64,000 nt of DNA. Source: Hyaloperonospora brassicae (Eukaryota; Oomycota; Peronosporomycetes; Peronosporales; Peronosporaceae). How positions within the stretch are numbered: position 1 is the first letter of the stretch; each line of letters opens with the position of its first letter. A program made the position numbers and the translations under genes. Under the pieces are notes generated by a model that had not been told where the DNA came from, ran no database searches, and worked only from the letters and a program-made list of their open reading frames with translations. Of the stretch, positions 1 through 10,442 are shown piece by piece. The stretch is from contig CANTFL010000545.1 in the NCBI GenBank assembly GCA_947650285.1, forward strand, positions 62,001 to 126,000. The letters are read 5' to 3'.

Positions 1-1155
1 TGGGAGTCCGTGTCCATGGAATTTGTCTTCGGGTTCCCCAAAGACACTAACAAGAATAATGGTATTCTTGTATTTGTGGATCGTTTCAGCAAGATGGTCC
101 ATCTTGATGCAGTCTTTGAATCGATCAATGCACACGGTTGTGCGCGTGTCTTCATCCACACTGTGTTTCGACTCCACGGACTTACCCCGTGAACTCGTAT
201 ACGACCGTGATCCTTGGTTCACGGCGGCGTTTTGGCAATTCGTGTTTCGCACATTGGGAACACGGTTGAAGATGTCAACGTCTGACCATCCTAAAACAGA
301 TGGTCAGACCGAACGTGCGAACCATGTCCTCGAAGAATTTTTTCGTGGATACGTCCACTCCTTTTCACATAGGAGTGAGCTCTTACCGATGATTGAGTTT
401 GCCATCAACAACTCCGTGCATGCGTCCACAACTCATACACCGTTCTACGTAAATGGCTTACACCACCCAAGTATTCCCGCTCTCATACAGAGTGACTCTG
501 GGTTAAGAGGGGGGAGGGACCCGCTCGAGCGAAAACCGTTTTGGCTCTTGCTCATCACGTATCACCGCTCACGCCGATACGTTTGATGCCGATGTCGACG
601 TTGTCGACATCGAGGAAATCGAGCTTAGCAGTAGCGATGACGCTGCTGCTACATCAGACAATGATGACGATGCTGGGATATTCAGCATCGTCAACGACAA
701 TGCCAGCGAGGAAGAAGACACCCTCGTTGAAGAAGAGAACGATCTCTTTGCAGTGCGCACGAAGCGCACTGAAAAACAAAACAACGAGTCAGCAGAGAAC
801 TTCCTGCTGACTCGAGAGGCGGTAGTCCGTTTCGTTCAGGACTCCATCGCAAATGCGGTGGACCGCCAGAAACGGAACGCAGACAAGAATAGAAGAGCAA
901 ATGTTCTTTAATTTAAAGTTAATGACCTTGTACTACTGTCTACGGTAAACTTACCTGAACATGTAGTCACTAATGTCGGCAATAGAAAACTTCTGCCGAA
1001 ATACATTGGTCCTTTTTGTGTGTTGCACCGGAAGGGCAATGCATACACGATTGAGTTGTTTCGCAGGATGCGCACGCATCCTACGTTCTATGTTGGTCGT
1101 CTCCGCCCGTGCTATGGGTACGAGACCTCTTGCGAGAACGGAGACAGCCAGCACG
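1..1155 (+). pseudogene. Ty3/gypsy pol: integrase core and C-terminal domain, broken
   Basis: The retroviral integrase catalytic core is visible: FVDRFSKMVHL near 77-110, then the DHPKTDGQTERAN motif near 283-320, which is the typical region around the second catalytic position of Ty3 integrases. The reading frame shifts near 185 and again near 500-540. An acidic stretch (about 600-760) follows, then the C-terminal part with KRNADKNRRAN, LLPKYIGPF and THPTFYVGRLRP near 860-1105. A stop near 908 breaks it. The protein would integrate element cDNA; as it stands it cannot be made in one piece. Confidence 0.85.
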
Positions 1156-2691
1156 CTCAATAATCCCCAACATATTCTTGTGATCACGTACCAAAGTCTC
1201 AAGTTGGTCCTTCAGCGACGCGGTCTCGCGACAAGCCGCCTCTAGCTCGTCGCGCAAACGGTGCTTCACGCTTTCGCTCTCGAGTTGAAAGAACGCAAGA
1301 TCGGTCCTTCTCCCGATAGGTACGGAGACGTCGTACGGTCGTCAGCAAGTTGTGCCAACGATTGTATTCGTGATCGACGTCCACCCTCAACTCGGTCAGG
1401 TAACGCCAATAGTTACCCAAAGTCTTCTGCAGGACCGGGGGTTGAGCCAACCCTTGTCTATCCACTGCTACTGGAACCACTGATATATTCTCACGGTGGT
1501 CGACGCCTTTACGTGGGTCGTATCTTGAGCCACCGCGTGAAGAAAAGGGAGCGGGCATGTTACCTTGTCCGCTGGCGTGGGAAACCACTATCGTATGACA
1601 GCTGGGAACCCCGATCCCAGCTGATGGTTGACATTGAAGGTCTAGTTCACCAGTATGACGAGACTCATCCGATAGGTCCGAGAGCCCATCGGTAAACACG
1701 CGCTTTTGGCGCTTGTAGACGGATTGCAAGTTTGCAATCGCGTCCCGCATCTCAGCTGAGATGTATGCCCTTCCCCCGGGCGAACTTAGGGAATACACGT
1801 CCCTATGTGCACGTTGCGATTGTAGACACAGCTCGCTCAAGAATCACCCCAAGTAAGGCATGGAATGCCGGCCTCACTTGACAAATATGGAATCGGTACC
1901 TTGCACCGGTTGGCGTTCGCTTTTCAAACTTGAGGCGTATCGCCTCAAGCTTCTTAAGCCACCCTTCTCGTTCAAAATTCTAGACATTTTGGACGAAGGC
2001 GTTCCACGCTGCCAAAAGCGAGTTCATGTCACGCTTTTGGTTGCCATTGTACCATAGATGCTTAAAAAAAACATCAAGATTAAAGTATTTTTCAACGCGA
2101 AATTTCTTCGCGCTGGAACTCAAGTCGTGAAGCTCACTCGCATCGAATAATGGTATTCGATGGTGTTGACTTGTCTCGTGAAACAAGCTGATGATAAGCC
2201 CATTCAGGAAAACGCCACGGCTTCAGATTATCACGCTTCGAAGTGGTACCTTTGTTTGTACCACGGTTATCAGTATGACGACGGATCGCACCATCGTCAA
2301 ATCGCTCGTGCGAAGGCGCACGAGTTGATCGTGGTGAGGAGTAATCATAATCATCACCATATTAATCATCACTGCCGAACAGACTGTGACGCATGTCGCG
2401 AGTCCGTACGTCGGCATGTCTCTTGATGAACGAGGCACCGCATGTGAGCGCGGTACCTCTAAAGGCTTTTCCGAGTCAGACACATCTGACTCGCCAGAGT
2501 AGCTGACCCCTAACTCGGGGTCACTGTGTGCATAAGCTGCGATACCACATGCGCCTGCAGCAACACCTGCTGCAGGCTGAGAACGAGCAGCAGACTACGA
2601 GTCGTCTGCCGCAAAGGCGGGCGCAGCAACAGGCTGTGTCGTCTTTGGATCACCCCGCATAGACATGTTAACGATACGAGCCAAAGTCAGA
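1085..2691 (-). pseudogene. Antisense coding-like frame between pol and the 3' LTR
   Basis: Read from a minus-strand ATG near 2668 (MSMRGDPKTTQPVAAP), the sequence gives an Ala/Ser/Pro-rich stretch, an acidic patch (YSGESDVSDSEKP), a basic patch near 2230-2330, FFKHLWYNGNQKRDMNSLLA near 2020-2080, and finally a heptad-rich coiled-coil-like segment (RDELEAACRETASLKDQLET) near 1185-1260. Frame changes and a few stops, one near 2596, interrupt it. It overlaps the chromodomain on the opposite strand. Composition looks more protein-like than the + strand here. It could be a gag-like or additional antisense ORF. No known domain was recognised, and part of it may be shadow. Confidence 0.4.
1480..1695 (+). 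pseudogene. Pol C-terminal chromodomain
   Basis: The frame reads GGRRLYVGRILSHR, then CYLVRWRGKPLSYDSWEPRS and ends in YDETHP. This is a chromodomain with the usual YLVRWRG and DSWEP blocks, as fused to integrase in chromoviruses, where it is thought to direct insertion to marked chromatin. It ends at a TAA just after 1692. The linker between integrase and this domain (about 1155-1480) has several stops, so the domain is no longer joined to integrase in one frame. Confidence 0.88.
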
Positions 2692-2782
2692 ATGAATGAA
2701 TCTGACCAACAAGTACTCCCCGTTTCGTTGGCATCGAACGGGTGGCCAAAAAAAGTTTCGATAGTCACACGGTGACTATCAG

Positions 2783-2794
2783 TTAAGGGAGGGG
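2783..2794 (+). other. Polypurine tract of the gypsy element
   Basis: A purine-rich run containing AAGGGAGGGG lies a few bases upstream of the LTR start at 2798. This is the expected place for the plus-strand primer of reverse transcription and supports the element's + orientation. Confidence 0.7.
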
Positions 2795-2797
2795 TGA

Positions 2798-3239
2798 TGT
2801 AACGGGGTAGCCCGTTACATGATATTGTCACTAAGGATCAAATGACAATAAATAATATTACGTTGAATATTCTTTTAACATAATTACAGAGCATGATGAT
2901 ATTGTTGAAGATGACCGAAGGGTCTACTCATTGGTTGATATCGTGATGATATCAACCCACCAATCACTGCTAGACGCGCGCAATGAGTGTTGAGTAGACG
3001 TCATCATACATTTCGTTACATTAGTATAATTAAGTCAGGACAAACAGAGATACAAGAGTTATAAAACTTAATTATATTGATAACAGTTTTACTTTGCCTA
3101 CGACTAGAGTCTTTCACCTTAGTCGTTCTACCTTCCTCTGTGTATTTATACACCTAGATGGGCACTGACTATCACTACAGTCAGTGATAGTAACTTACGT
3201 ACTAGTTGACCAGTACGTAGTCGTCGGTGTCCTGTTACA
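2798..3239 (+). repeat. 3' LTR of the gypsy element (442 bp)
   Basis: It begins TGTAAC and ends GTTACA, the TG...CA inverted ends of an LTR. Its first 22 bases also form a short inverted repeat. Nearly all of it recurs in reverse orientation at 30527-30968 with the same total length. It holds a hairpin-like pair near 3168-3191 and another near 3197-3219. The right flank (from 3240) cannot be tested for a target duplication because the 5' LTR is off-window. Confidence 0.92.
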
Positions 3240-4099
3240 CTTTCATGCTATAATTGTGTCACAGGGACGTTCCGCACACTTCAATCATAGCGCCAGCGAT
3301 CTATACAAGTGCAATTCGGTCACCCAATAGTTCATGGACACGATGTACAAGAAGCAAACAACTGAACGTGCTTGGCAATGTAAGGACAAAATAGTTGTTT
3401 TAAGATTGGATAATCGAGTCAAATAAGGTATGCTTCTATAACCCCTAAAACGATATATGATACAAATGTGTACAATGGCTGTCTGCTAACCAGTACCCAA
3501 AATTCTGTTTTTGTAGTCGAGCTGCTGTCGGCCAAGGCATCAGCTCATGTGTAGAGTTTTGCCATGCCTTATATTTACCCTATGAATAGAGCTTATTGCA
3601 CGTAAAACCATTCAACATAGCTTATTCGGTACTATGTACATTGGCACAAACAGTGCCAATGTCAGTGTATCGTCTACCCGTCACGAACTGTCAATGTCAT
3701 GTCAATCGTATCCGCCCCCGTTGACCTACCCCTTTACCGCTGATGCAATACACTTTTTGGCTTTAGAAGCAGCGCAAGCCAGCAGAATTCGATCACCAAA
3801 TTTGTCAAGTATATCTAGACGAAGTAAATAGCGCGGCACCTTTATCATCTTCGGCTCGCCGGCCATGATCTCGAGGGGAATATTTACTAATTGATGTTCT
3901 CATTTTTGCGGTATCGTAACAGGATGGAGGATTTTGTATACGACTCACTGATCGTAGTAAAATAAATAGCGATGGTGGCAATAGCAGATTGGACACGTCA
4001 AACAATGTCGTTTGTGATTGGGCAGCGTCGGTGTCCCAGAAAGCAATACGATACCCAATCAATGGTCTCATTCCCACACCGACAGGCACTTTGCCAACG
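3240..4099. other. Intergenic DNA between the LTR and the GNAT gene
   Basis: AT-rich sequence with only short incidental frames. It should hold the promoter of the acetyltransferase gene. No repeat, RNA gene or convincing core promoter motif was seen. Confidence 0.5.
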
Positions 4100-5188
4100 A
4101 TGTCTACCTTTCGTGTGGTGCAGCTCACACAAGAGGCGCTGAAGGTTCAATGCAAGCTGGACGATTACGAAGAGTGGGGCGCGCCAATGCTGGACATGGA
4201 GCAATATCAACGCAAAGAGGCAGTGCAACGCTCGTCGACATTTTCGCAGCGCGGGTCCATCTTTTGGGCATTGGTGGATAGTCAGAATGTCAGAGATGAC
4301 GCGGATCTGGTAGCGGGTCAGACAGTACTGTATTGTCACTGTGAAAGTCACCGATTCAATTGCGCTGTGAGACATGTTTCTGGGGAAATTGAACAGGGTT
4401 ACTCGCATCATATCGGATCAGTGTTCACGCTGCCAGAGCACCGCAAACAAGGGCTTGCTACAATTTTTATGAAGAAAGTGGCGGAGCAGTTGAAACAACT
4501 TTCAGGGGCGGTCGTTTCAGTGCTGTACTCGGATATCGGTCCGACATTTTATAGCAGGCTTGGGTGGAAGTTGCATCCGTCCAAGATGGCCGCAATAGAT
4601 GTCGCAAACTCGTTCACTACCGACGTAAACGGCAGCAGCGATACAGGAATGGTGTCACTGTATCTAGATGCGAACCTCGACAAGTTGCTACGTAGTGACA
4701 ACAGGAGGCTGCTCCAACTGCTGAAAGATGAGAAATATCGAGGGCGGGACACTTTTGTAGTGCTACCGACTCGCGATTCGACTGAGTGGCAATTCTGCAT
4801 CGGCCAGCATTACGCTCGAGTCCGTGGGTACATGGAGCTTCCGTCTCGCTGTGGCGTGAAAATCAACGAAGATATCTTTATCCTTTGGTGCCATAACGTG
4901 AAGGAGTCAACGTTGTACATTCTTCGTGCCCGGTTTCCGGAGGCGCCCACTGATGCTGCTATAAGTGTACAATTGCTGCTGGACGAAGCTTTGGAGGAAG
5001 CACGCAAATTCAGTCTGACTACTGTGGTAATGTGGGATCCTCCCCCATTCTTAGCTCACGGAGACGCGAGCCTCCGCTACAATATCAAATTTGCCGATCG
5101 CGAAGACCTCGCTATCAAGCGCTATGTTGTTCTGTCACCGGAACGCAGCAGATTCTTCGGAGCCTCTTCCATACTGGCTGTGCAATGA
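4100..5188 (+). CDS. LYC1-like GNAT N-acetyltransferase, 362 aa
   Basis: Intronless frame, ATG at 4100 (MSTFRVVQLTQEAL). The N-terminal half is a GNAT domain. Residues about 105-140 read VFTLPEHRKQGLATIFMKK, which matches the acetyl-CoA binding motif A (R/Q-x-x-G-x-G/A), and LYSDIGPTFYSRLGW follows. The phrase SVLYSDIG...FY..LGW and the long C-terminal part are typical of LYC1-type lysine acetyltransferases known best from fungi (lysine N6-acetylation in lysine use). Substrate here is inferred from family only. The frame is open further upstream but has no earlier ATG, so the 4100 start was chosen. No neighbour suggests an operating context. Confidence 0.85.
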   Translation: MSTFRVVQLTQEALKVQCKLDDYEEWGAPMLDMEQYQRKEAVQRSSTFSQRGSIFWALVDSQNVRDDADLVAGQTVLYCHCESHRFNCAVRHVSGEIEQGYSHHIGSVFTLPEHRKQGLATIFMKKVAEQLKQLSGAVVSVLYSDIGPTFYSRLGWKLHPSKMAAIDVANSFTTDVNGSSDTGMVSLYLDANLDKLLRSDNRRLLQLLKDEKYRGRDTFVVLPTRDSTEWQFCIGQHYARVRGYMELPSRCGVKINEDIFILWCHNVKESTLYILRARFPEAPTDAAISVQLLLDEALEEARKFSLTTVVMWDPPPFLAHGDASLRYNIKFADREDLAIKRYVVLSPERSRFFGASSILAVQ

Positions 5189-7559
5189 AAAATACTCATG
5201 GGTCTAGACTGTGGAATCACTTGCCTGTAATTATGAGACAACGGTCAAGTATTGTGTTTTATCGATTGCCCTTTGCATTCATTATTCCATGATAGGCGAG
5301 AAGGTCAACACGTCATGCTTTTATTTCTCCGTAACCTTGGCCGTCGTCATCTGCTTTAGTTCAATTCTCTATCACAGCATTCGTAAGACTCGTCCAAGGT
5401 TTCTTAGTATAGTCGAATCTAATGCAGCCCAGCCTTAAATGTTTGCCGTCTTCTGTTTGTTGCTAATTGTTTAGCGAAACCTAGTACTCGTAACAACATC
5501 CTGCAATTCGTCCGCTAGATGTCGTCAATACGAGCATGGTAAAAATGGGTGTTTGTTCCCTTCGACATCACATGTGATGACAAGGTGGCTCCCTAGCTTG
5601 GCACCGAAAAAGCAGAAGAGCTCGAACACACTCGAAGAAACCTGATGATTGCTGCTCGCCTTGGTCTTGAAACAAAATATGACGAGCTGATGATGTTAGT
5701 GCATCGAAGTAGCAGTACTGGAACTTTGGCGATAGTATGTGTTCATCCTTTTTACATTGCTTTTGATGATACAGACGAGCACCATACCACATGCTCGCCA
5801 AGCATACGACCCGTTACCCAATTCTTCCTCTTACAAAACTACATAAAGCAGACGGAAATTCAATGGTGAGGTTTGTGCGATTGTTGACAAAGGCGCACTG
5901 CACAATCGAGCAGTATTTGACCCACACGAATGGAAAGTGCCGACTGACAGTCCAACATAACTCATCATGTACGCGTTGTGAACGATTCCAATCGATTTTG
6001 GAACAATACAGGTGCCTTTGAACGTCATTGGTTGGTGCGTCCAGTAACAATTATGGCGTGTTTCATTATTTACGTTTGCGCTTCTGTGCCAAGCCTATAA
6101 CGAAAATAGCGACTTACCCTTACGTCATCTACCCAACAGCTTAGCGTCAACAGTGGTATAAATACATATATGTAGCTGAATACGCCCAACATGAATCAGC
6201 GCTGTCATTTGGCTCAGAAATCTCACCCTCTTTCCATGTTTAGTCGAAGATGGGCAACCTTAGTGAAAACGGCTTTGCAATTCGATCAAGAAACGATGTT
6301 TTTGTCGGAAGAGAGCTTGGGTAAGGTATTCGCAAACAACAGATACAAGCAACGATTTTACAAGACTGATTAAAACCGAACGATACCTGCGGCAGTCGCG
6401 ACATACCTAAGTGCGATGCATCTTTTCGCTACCACGGACAAAATTTGGTAGTTAGACCATACATTTTGTCGTCCTCGTCCTCATATCCGCATCAGGAGAA
6501 ACATTGCATCGTTGTTGACTATTTTGCTACGACTGCGACCAGAAAATGGTGTAGCACTACGAGCGTGCTCATTGAAAGCCGGATCAGGAATGACTAAACT
6601 GCAATGACACGAGTCATGTCCTCTTGAGGCACGATCTCGGTGTTTGCACGTGCAATTACAACGATGGCTCATGGTAGAAATGAAAGATCCCAAATCTGCT
6701 TAATGTAAAAGCAGGATCGTACGGAAGATGTTAATTGACTCATCTAAATCCAGAAGCTCAACATATATGTACCCGTAACGACTCGTATGCGAATACCTAC
6801 CCAAATTGGAGTATACCGATCTGTAGATACCGAGATGTTCATGGCAATTGAGCCGTCCCATACGATAACAAAGCTACACCTCGATGTATTGGACGTATCA
6901 CATAACATTGTTCATCACACAGAGAGGCTGTTGTCTTCTATGACAATTATATCGACGCGATTTGTATGGAGCAAAAGTATTGCCTCATGCTGAAACAATG
7001 CAGTAATTTTATCGTGTACGTCTGATGATAAAGTCATACTATCTGCTGCTGCTCTCTACTCACATTTGTAGCTTTACTACACTATCGAGGCAATAACAAG
7101 AGCTAAGTTGTACGCAACCAACGCGTATGATGCAAATGCAGCAGCGTTGACCTTTTACCGTTTTCAGCCGTCATTTTTCTTTGAGAAATTGAGTTGCAAC
7201 ATGTTTGTATAGTGACTTCTGCTGACTGCGGTCAAAGTCGGCATTGAGAGAGACCGGCGCAAACTTCGCTGTCAAGTGGCATCAACATCTACGCAAAGAC
7301 AGCAGACTTGGCTTCCCCAACGGTGGACAGCTGTTTAGCCTAAAATTGTAGTAAGCCGGAAATGAAATGTTTGCATAATGACCTACTTATCCCTAACCCG
7401 TGAATATTCAATGATAAAGTGGGTTGCATGAAAATTATGCTGAGCAATACAGCCTTTTCTGCAGACACAAACCTCAAAAAGTAAACGAGCTTCCAATCAA
7501 ATTACAAAAAAACAGAGGTCGATTCCAATTATTTGTCCATCTTTATCCAGCCGAGCGGA
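5189..7559. other. Gene-poor stretch with one decayed coding fragment
   Basis: About 2.4 kb with no intact gene. A coding-like remnant is noted separately at 5545-5869. The rest has only short frames in both strands, simple AT-rich runs and no recognisable repeat or RNA gene. The last few hundred bases should contain the promoter of the LRR gene at 7560. Confidence 0.5.
5545..5869 (+). pseudogene. Possible decayed gene fragment
   Basis: One + frame reads WVFVPFDITCDDKVAP, then a stop near 5597, then LGTEKAEELEHTRRNLMIAA and onward to a stop at 5869. The charged helix-like part looks like real protein rather than noise, and a second frame (about 5800-6020) continues with protein-like text. 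No start, no splice structure and no family could be assigned. It is probably a relic of an unrecognised oomycete gene. Confidence 0.3.
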
Positions 7560-8525
7560 ATGTCTCTGGAGAATGCCGGTGCGCTATGCCACATCACGGC
7601 TTGGCTCACCAGCTGTGAGCTGCGTCAAATACGAGCGCTGAACTCCAACTTGCGCACCTCAATCCCGAAACATACATGGGAACTCACGGCCTGCAACATA
7701 AGCAGCACCAAGTCGATGGTACAGTTGTCCACAATCTTCCCGAACGTGTGGTGCCTGCGAGTGCAAGATGCGGTTTTGGAGGAGATACCGACGATGGAAT
7801 CACTCGTGCCGTGGCTGGACAATAGATGGCGTTTGCGAGAGCTAACGTTGACCAGAGTGACCTGCATGAATGGATTTGACCTGCACCTTTTGGCCGAGAA
7901 GCTCACAAAGGTCACCATTTGCGAGTGCTACCAGGTGCATGAACTCGCTATCGTCGCGCCTAATCTTGAGGCACTTACGATCAAGCATTGCCCAATGACC
8001 AGATTCCATGCCGACTCGCGCTTGCCCCAGCTCAAGAGTCTTTCGTTGTCCTCCCGAAGCTTAAGAGCAGTACAGGCACGACATCTGCTCAGCGAAATGC
8101 TGCCTGGATCCCCAGCACTAGAAACGTTGGCCCTTTGTGGTTGCTCCCAGCTCAATGAGGTACTAGTGAACGCAAACGAGCTGCCGGCTCTACGTCAGCT
8201 TGATGTCAGTAGCTGCGCGAGACTCGCGCGGGTCCACGTGACGTCCAAAGTGCTCCAGAGCCTCGACCTGTCGCACAACGACGAGCTGCAGTACTTGTTC
8301 CTGGACGTAGACCATGCCGTGGACTTGGACCTGTCGTTCCTCAAGAGCCTCACACATCTGGACATCCGCTCTCGATCGCTCCGACGACTGAACCTCCGCG
8401 GCTGCAGTCAGCTCACGCAGACCGCGACGAACCTCAACTGCCCGAACCTCCAGCGTGTCATATTGCACGGCACGTCCATCGTCGCCGACGACTTGAACGC
8501 GCGGCCCAACGTCGACAGCGACTGA
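7560..8525 (+). CDS. Leucine-rich repeat protein, 321 aa
   Basis: Intronless; ATG at 7560 (MSLENAGALC). From about residue 70 the protein is a run of irregular LRRs with the pattern LxxLxLxxCxxL, e.g. LETLALCGCSQLNEV, LRQLDVSSCARLARV, LQSLDLSHNDELQYL and LRRLNLRGCSQLTQT. The repeats with conserved Cys resemble those of F-box/AMN1-type LRR proteins, but no F-box is visible in the N-terminal 60 residues. It probably acts as a protein-binding solenoid, perhaps as a substrate adaptor; that role is inference. There is no signal peptide or membrane segment. It lies 193 bp upstream of the ankyrin-RING gene on the same strand. Confidence 0.8.
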   Translation: MSLENAGALCHITAWLTSCELRQIRALNSNLRTSIPKHTWELTACNISSTKSMVQLSTIFPNVWCLRVQDAVLEEIPTMESLVPWLDNRWRLRELTLTRVTCMNGFDLHLLAEKLTKVTICECYQVHELAIVAPNLEALTIKHCPMTRFHADSRLPQLKSLSLSSRSLRAVQARHLLSEMLPGSPALETLALCGCSQLNEVLVNANELPALRQLDVSSCARLARVHVTSKVLQSLDLSHNDELQYLFLDVDHAVDLDLSFLKSLTHLDIRSRSLRRLNLRGCSQLTQTATNLNCPNLQRVILHGTSIVADDLNARPNVDSD

Positions 8526-8718
8526 TGCTCCGCGTCTTGTGGCTCTGTATCGCCCGCCGCACTCGAGTGATCGTTTGCGACTGGAGTCAGTTCTGCCGGC
8601 GTGTAGCTGAGACGCGAGCGATGGAAAATATTAAGTTTCACAGGCTCTCTCTCTCTCTCGCGTGCGAGTCTTTTGTCGGCTGCGGCAGTAGTAGGAACGC
8701 GTTGTAAACCACAGGCGC

Positions 8719-10442
8719 ATGGGGAACGCTGCGAGTTGGCTGACGCAGTCGCTGTGCCCGGAAGAGCAGGCGCTGTGGGTCGCAGCCAAGAGCGGCGACC
8801 TCGTGACGCTGCGACAAGGACTCGAGCGGCTCACACCCGAGACGCGCGTCCACGCCGAGTGGCGGGATCCCGTCTACGGCTACTCGCCGCTGGCCAACGC
8901 TTGTTCGCAGGGCCATTTCCACTGCGCGCAGACGCTGCTGGCGTACGGTGTGAACTGCAACGTTAGGGACTCGCAGGGCAATACGCCGCTGCACATTGCC
9001 ACGTCCTGTGGAAAGAGTGAGATCGTGCGGCTGCTGCTGGAGACGCCCGCGGTGGATTGTTTCGCCAAGACGTCTGTGAAAGCGCAGACGGCGCTGGACA
9101 TTGCACGTCAAGGGTACAAGGCCTCGGACGGACGCGAGCTGCAGTTTATTCAGTGTGTGGAGCACATTGAAAAGGTTGGACATGGCTTGATGCACTGAAG
9201 CGTGGATTTGTGTGTTGGACGTAGAAGTGGTCATCTGATGTGCGGCATGATGTGTAATGCTGTTGATGCTAGAAACTGTGCCTCTACTCGGGCTGGCTGT
9301 ATGAACGGTCGGACAACTTTTTGTCGATTGCATCGGGCATTTCGAGTTTGGATTCGTGGAAGAAAAGGTGGGAGAGGTCTTGTTGTAGGGGTATAAGCTA
9401 GCTGGATGCGGTGTAATCGGATTGTTTTGCGATGTATAGGTATGCAATGGCCTTGCAGACTGGTGCGAGGGATGTCATTGAGATCGATTTGTTTCCGATG
9501 AAACCTGGTGAGCGACGTCCGCCTGTTCCGAGGTACGTCTTCGACTTGTTGAAGCGCTATAAGTTGGTGTCAATGTTATCGAGGGTCTGATGTATCGTTT
9601 GTATCGATAGTTTGGAGCTCATATACCGCAAGAGTGACGGCATACAGGAGAGCGATGACGCTACTTGGCTCAATCGAAAGGAGTTTCGCATGTCATTGAA
9701 GGTTTCAAGGAAGCTGGGCTCCAGTCGTGCGTCTGCTGTTCAATCAATGGATTTTGCTGCGGCCAACCAAGGCGAACTTGTTGCATGGAAGACGTTCTTA
9801 GCAACCTTGCAGGTGATTGTTGCTCTACACTATAAATGGTTGCCGGCCTAGCCTAACTTTGCACAATTGTTGTAGGTCAATACTCCAGCAAGGTCGATAA
9901 CGACCGCATCGAGAGATGATGACAGTCGACGCGCTCATTCTTCTCAGCCTGTTACATGTTGCGTCTCGAGTAGCAGTCCTACTGAGGCCGCAATGCTGCA
10001 GGAACAACGCGATTTGAAACGAGCTCTGCAACTGTCGCTTGAGGAAGCTCGACGGCAGTCCAGAATCCAGTCATCGCCATCTGCCCCGCCTCCGTCCGAC
10101 ACAATGCTTGAAACGCTGAATAGTTCTGCAACGGTTGTAGGTCCCGATGGGGTAGAGATTGTGCAGCTTCTTCGAGACGATGGTTTGGCCGTTGCCGATC
10201 GCACATTATCGCCAGCTGTTGCCCCGAATTCTCCGGTGAAGAGTGCTTTCGGACAGAACGCAGAAGCTCAACGCGACGATGAGTGTGTCATTTGCTTTGA
10301 CGGACCTCAGGAGGCAGTCTGCGTTCCGTGCGGTCACAATGCTGTGTGTATGGGCTGTGCACAGGAGCTTCTCGACACCACTCGACTCTGCCCGGTGTGC
10401 CGGCAGCAAGTTAGGGAGGTAATTCGTCTCTATCGTGTGTGA
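8719..10442 (+). CDS. Ankyrin-UIM-RING E3 ubiquitin ligase, spliced, 432 aa
   Basis: Proposed exons 8719-9174, 9459-9532, 9611-9812 and 9876-10442 keep one frame (1299 nt). The start MGNAASW fits an N-myristoylation signal (MGxxxS/T-like). Ankyrin repeats cover about residues 15-120 (GYSPLANACSQGHFHCAQTL, GNTPLHIATSCGKSEIVRLL). A UIM-like helix, LKRALQLSLEEARRQ, lies in exon 4. A C3HC4 RING (CVIC...CVPCGH...C..C...CPVC) ends the protein, in the position and style of cIAP/MULAN-type C-terminal RINGs. The likely role is a membrane-tethered E3 ligase that also binds ubiquitin; its target is unknown. The first donor (AAG|GTTGGA) is weak and should be checked. The other junctions are canonical. 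Confidence 0.82.

Larger units (their letters stand above)
1..3239 (+). mobile_element. Ty3/gypsy chromovirus, 3' part (5' end outside window)
   Basis: The order integrase core, integrase C-terminus, chromodomain, polypurine tract, 3' LTR on the + strand is that of a Ty3/gypsy chromovirus. Gag, protease, RT and the 5' LTR would lie left of base 1. Pol is broken by frame changes and stops, so this copy is dead. The 1.1 kb between the chromodomain and the LTR is unusually long and carries a coding-like frame on the opposite strand. A solo LTR of the same family lies at 30527-30968. Family assignment is firm; clade and copy number cannot be judged here. Confidence 0.93.
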
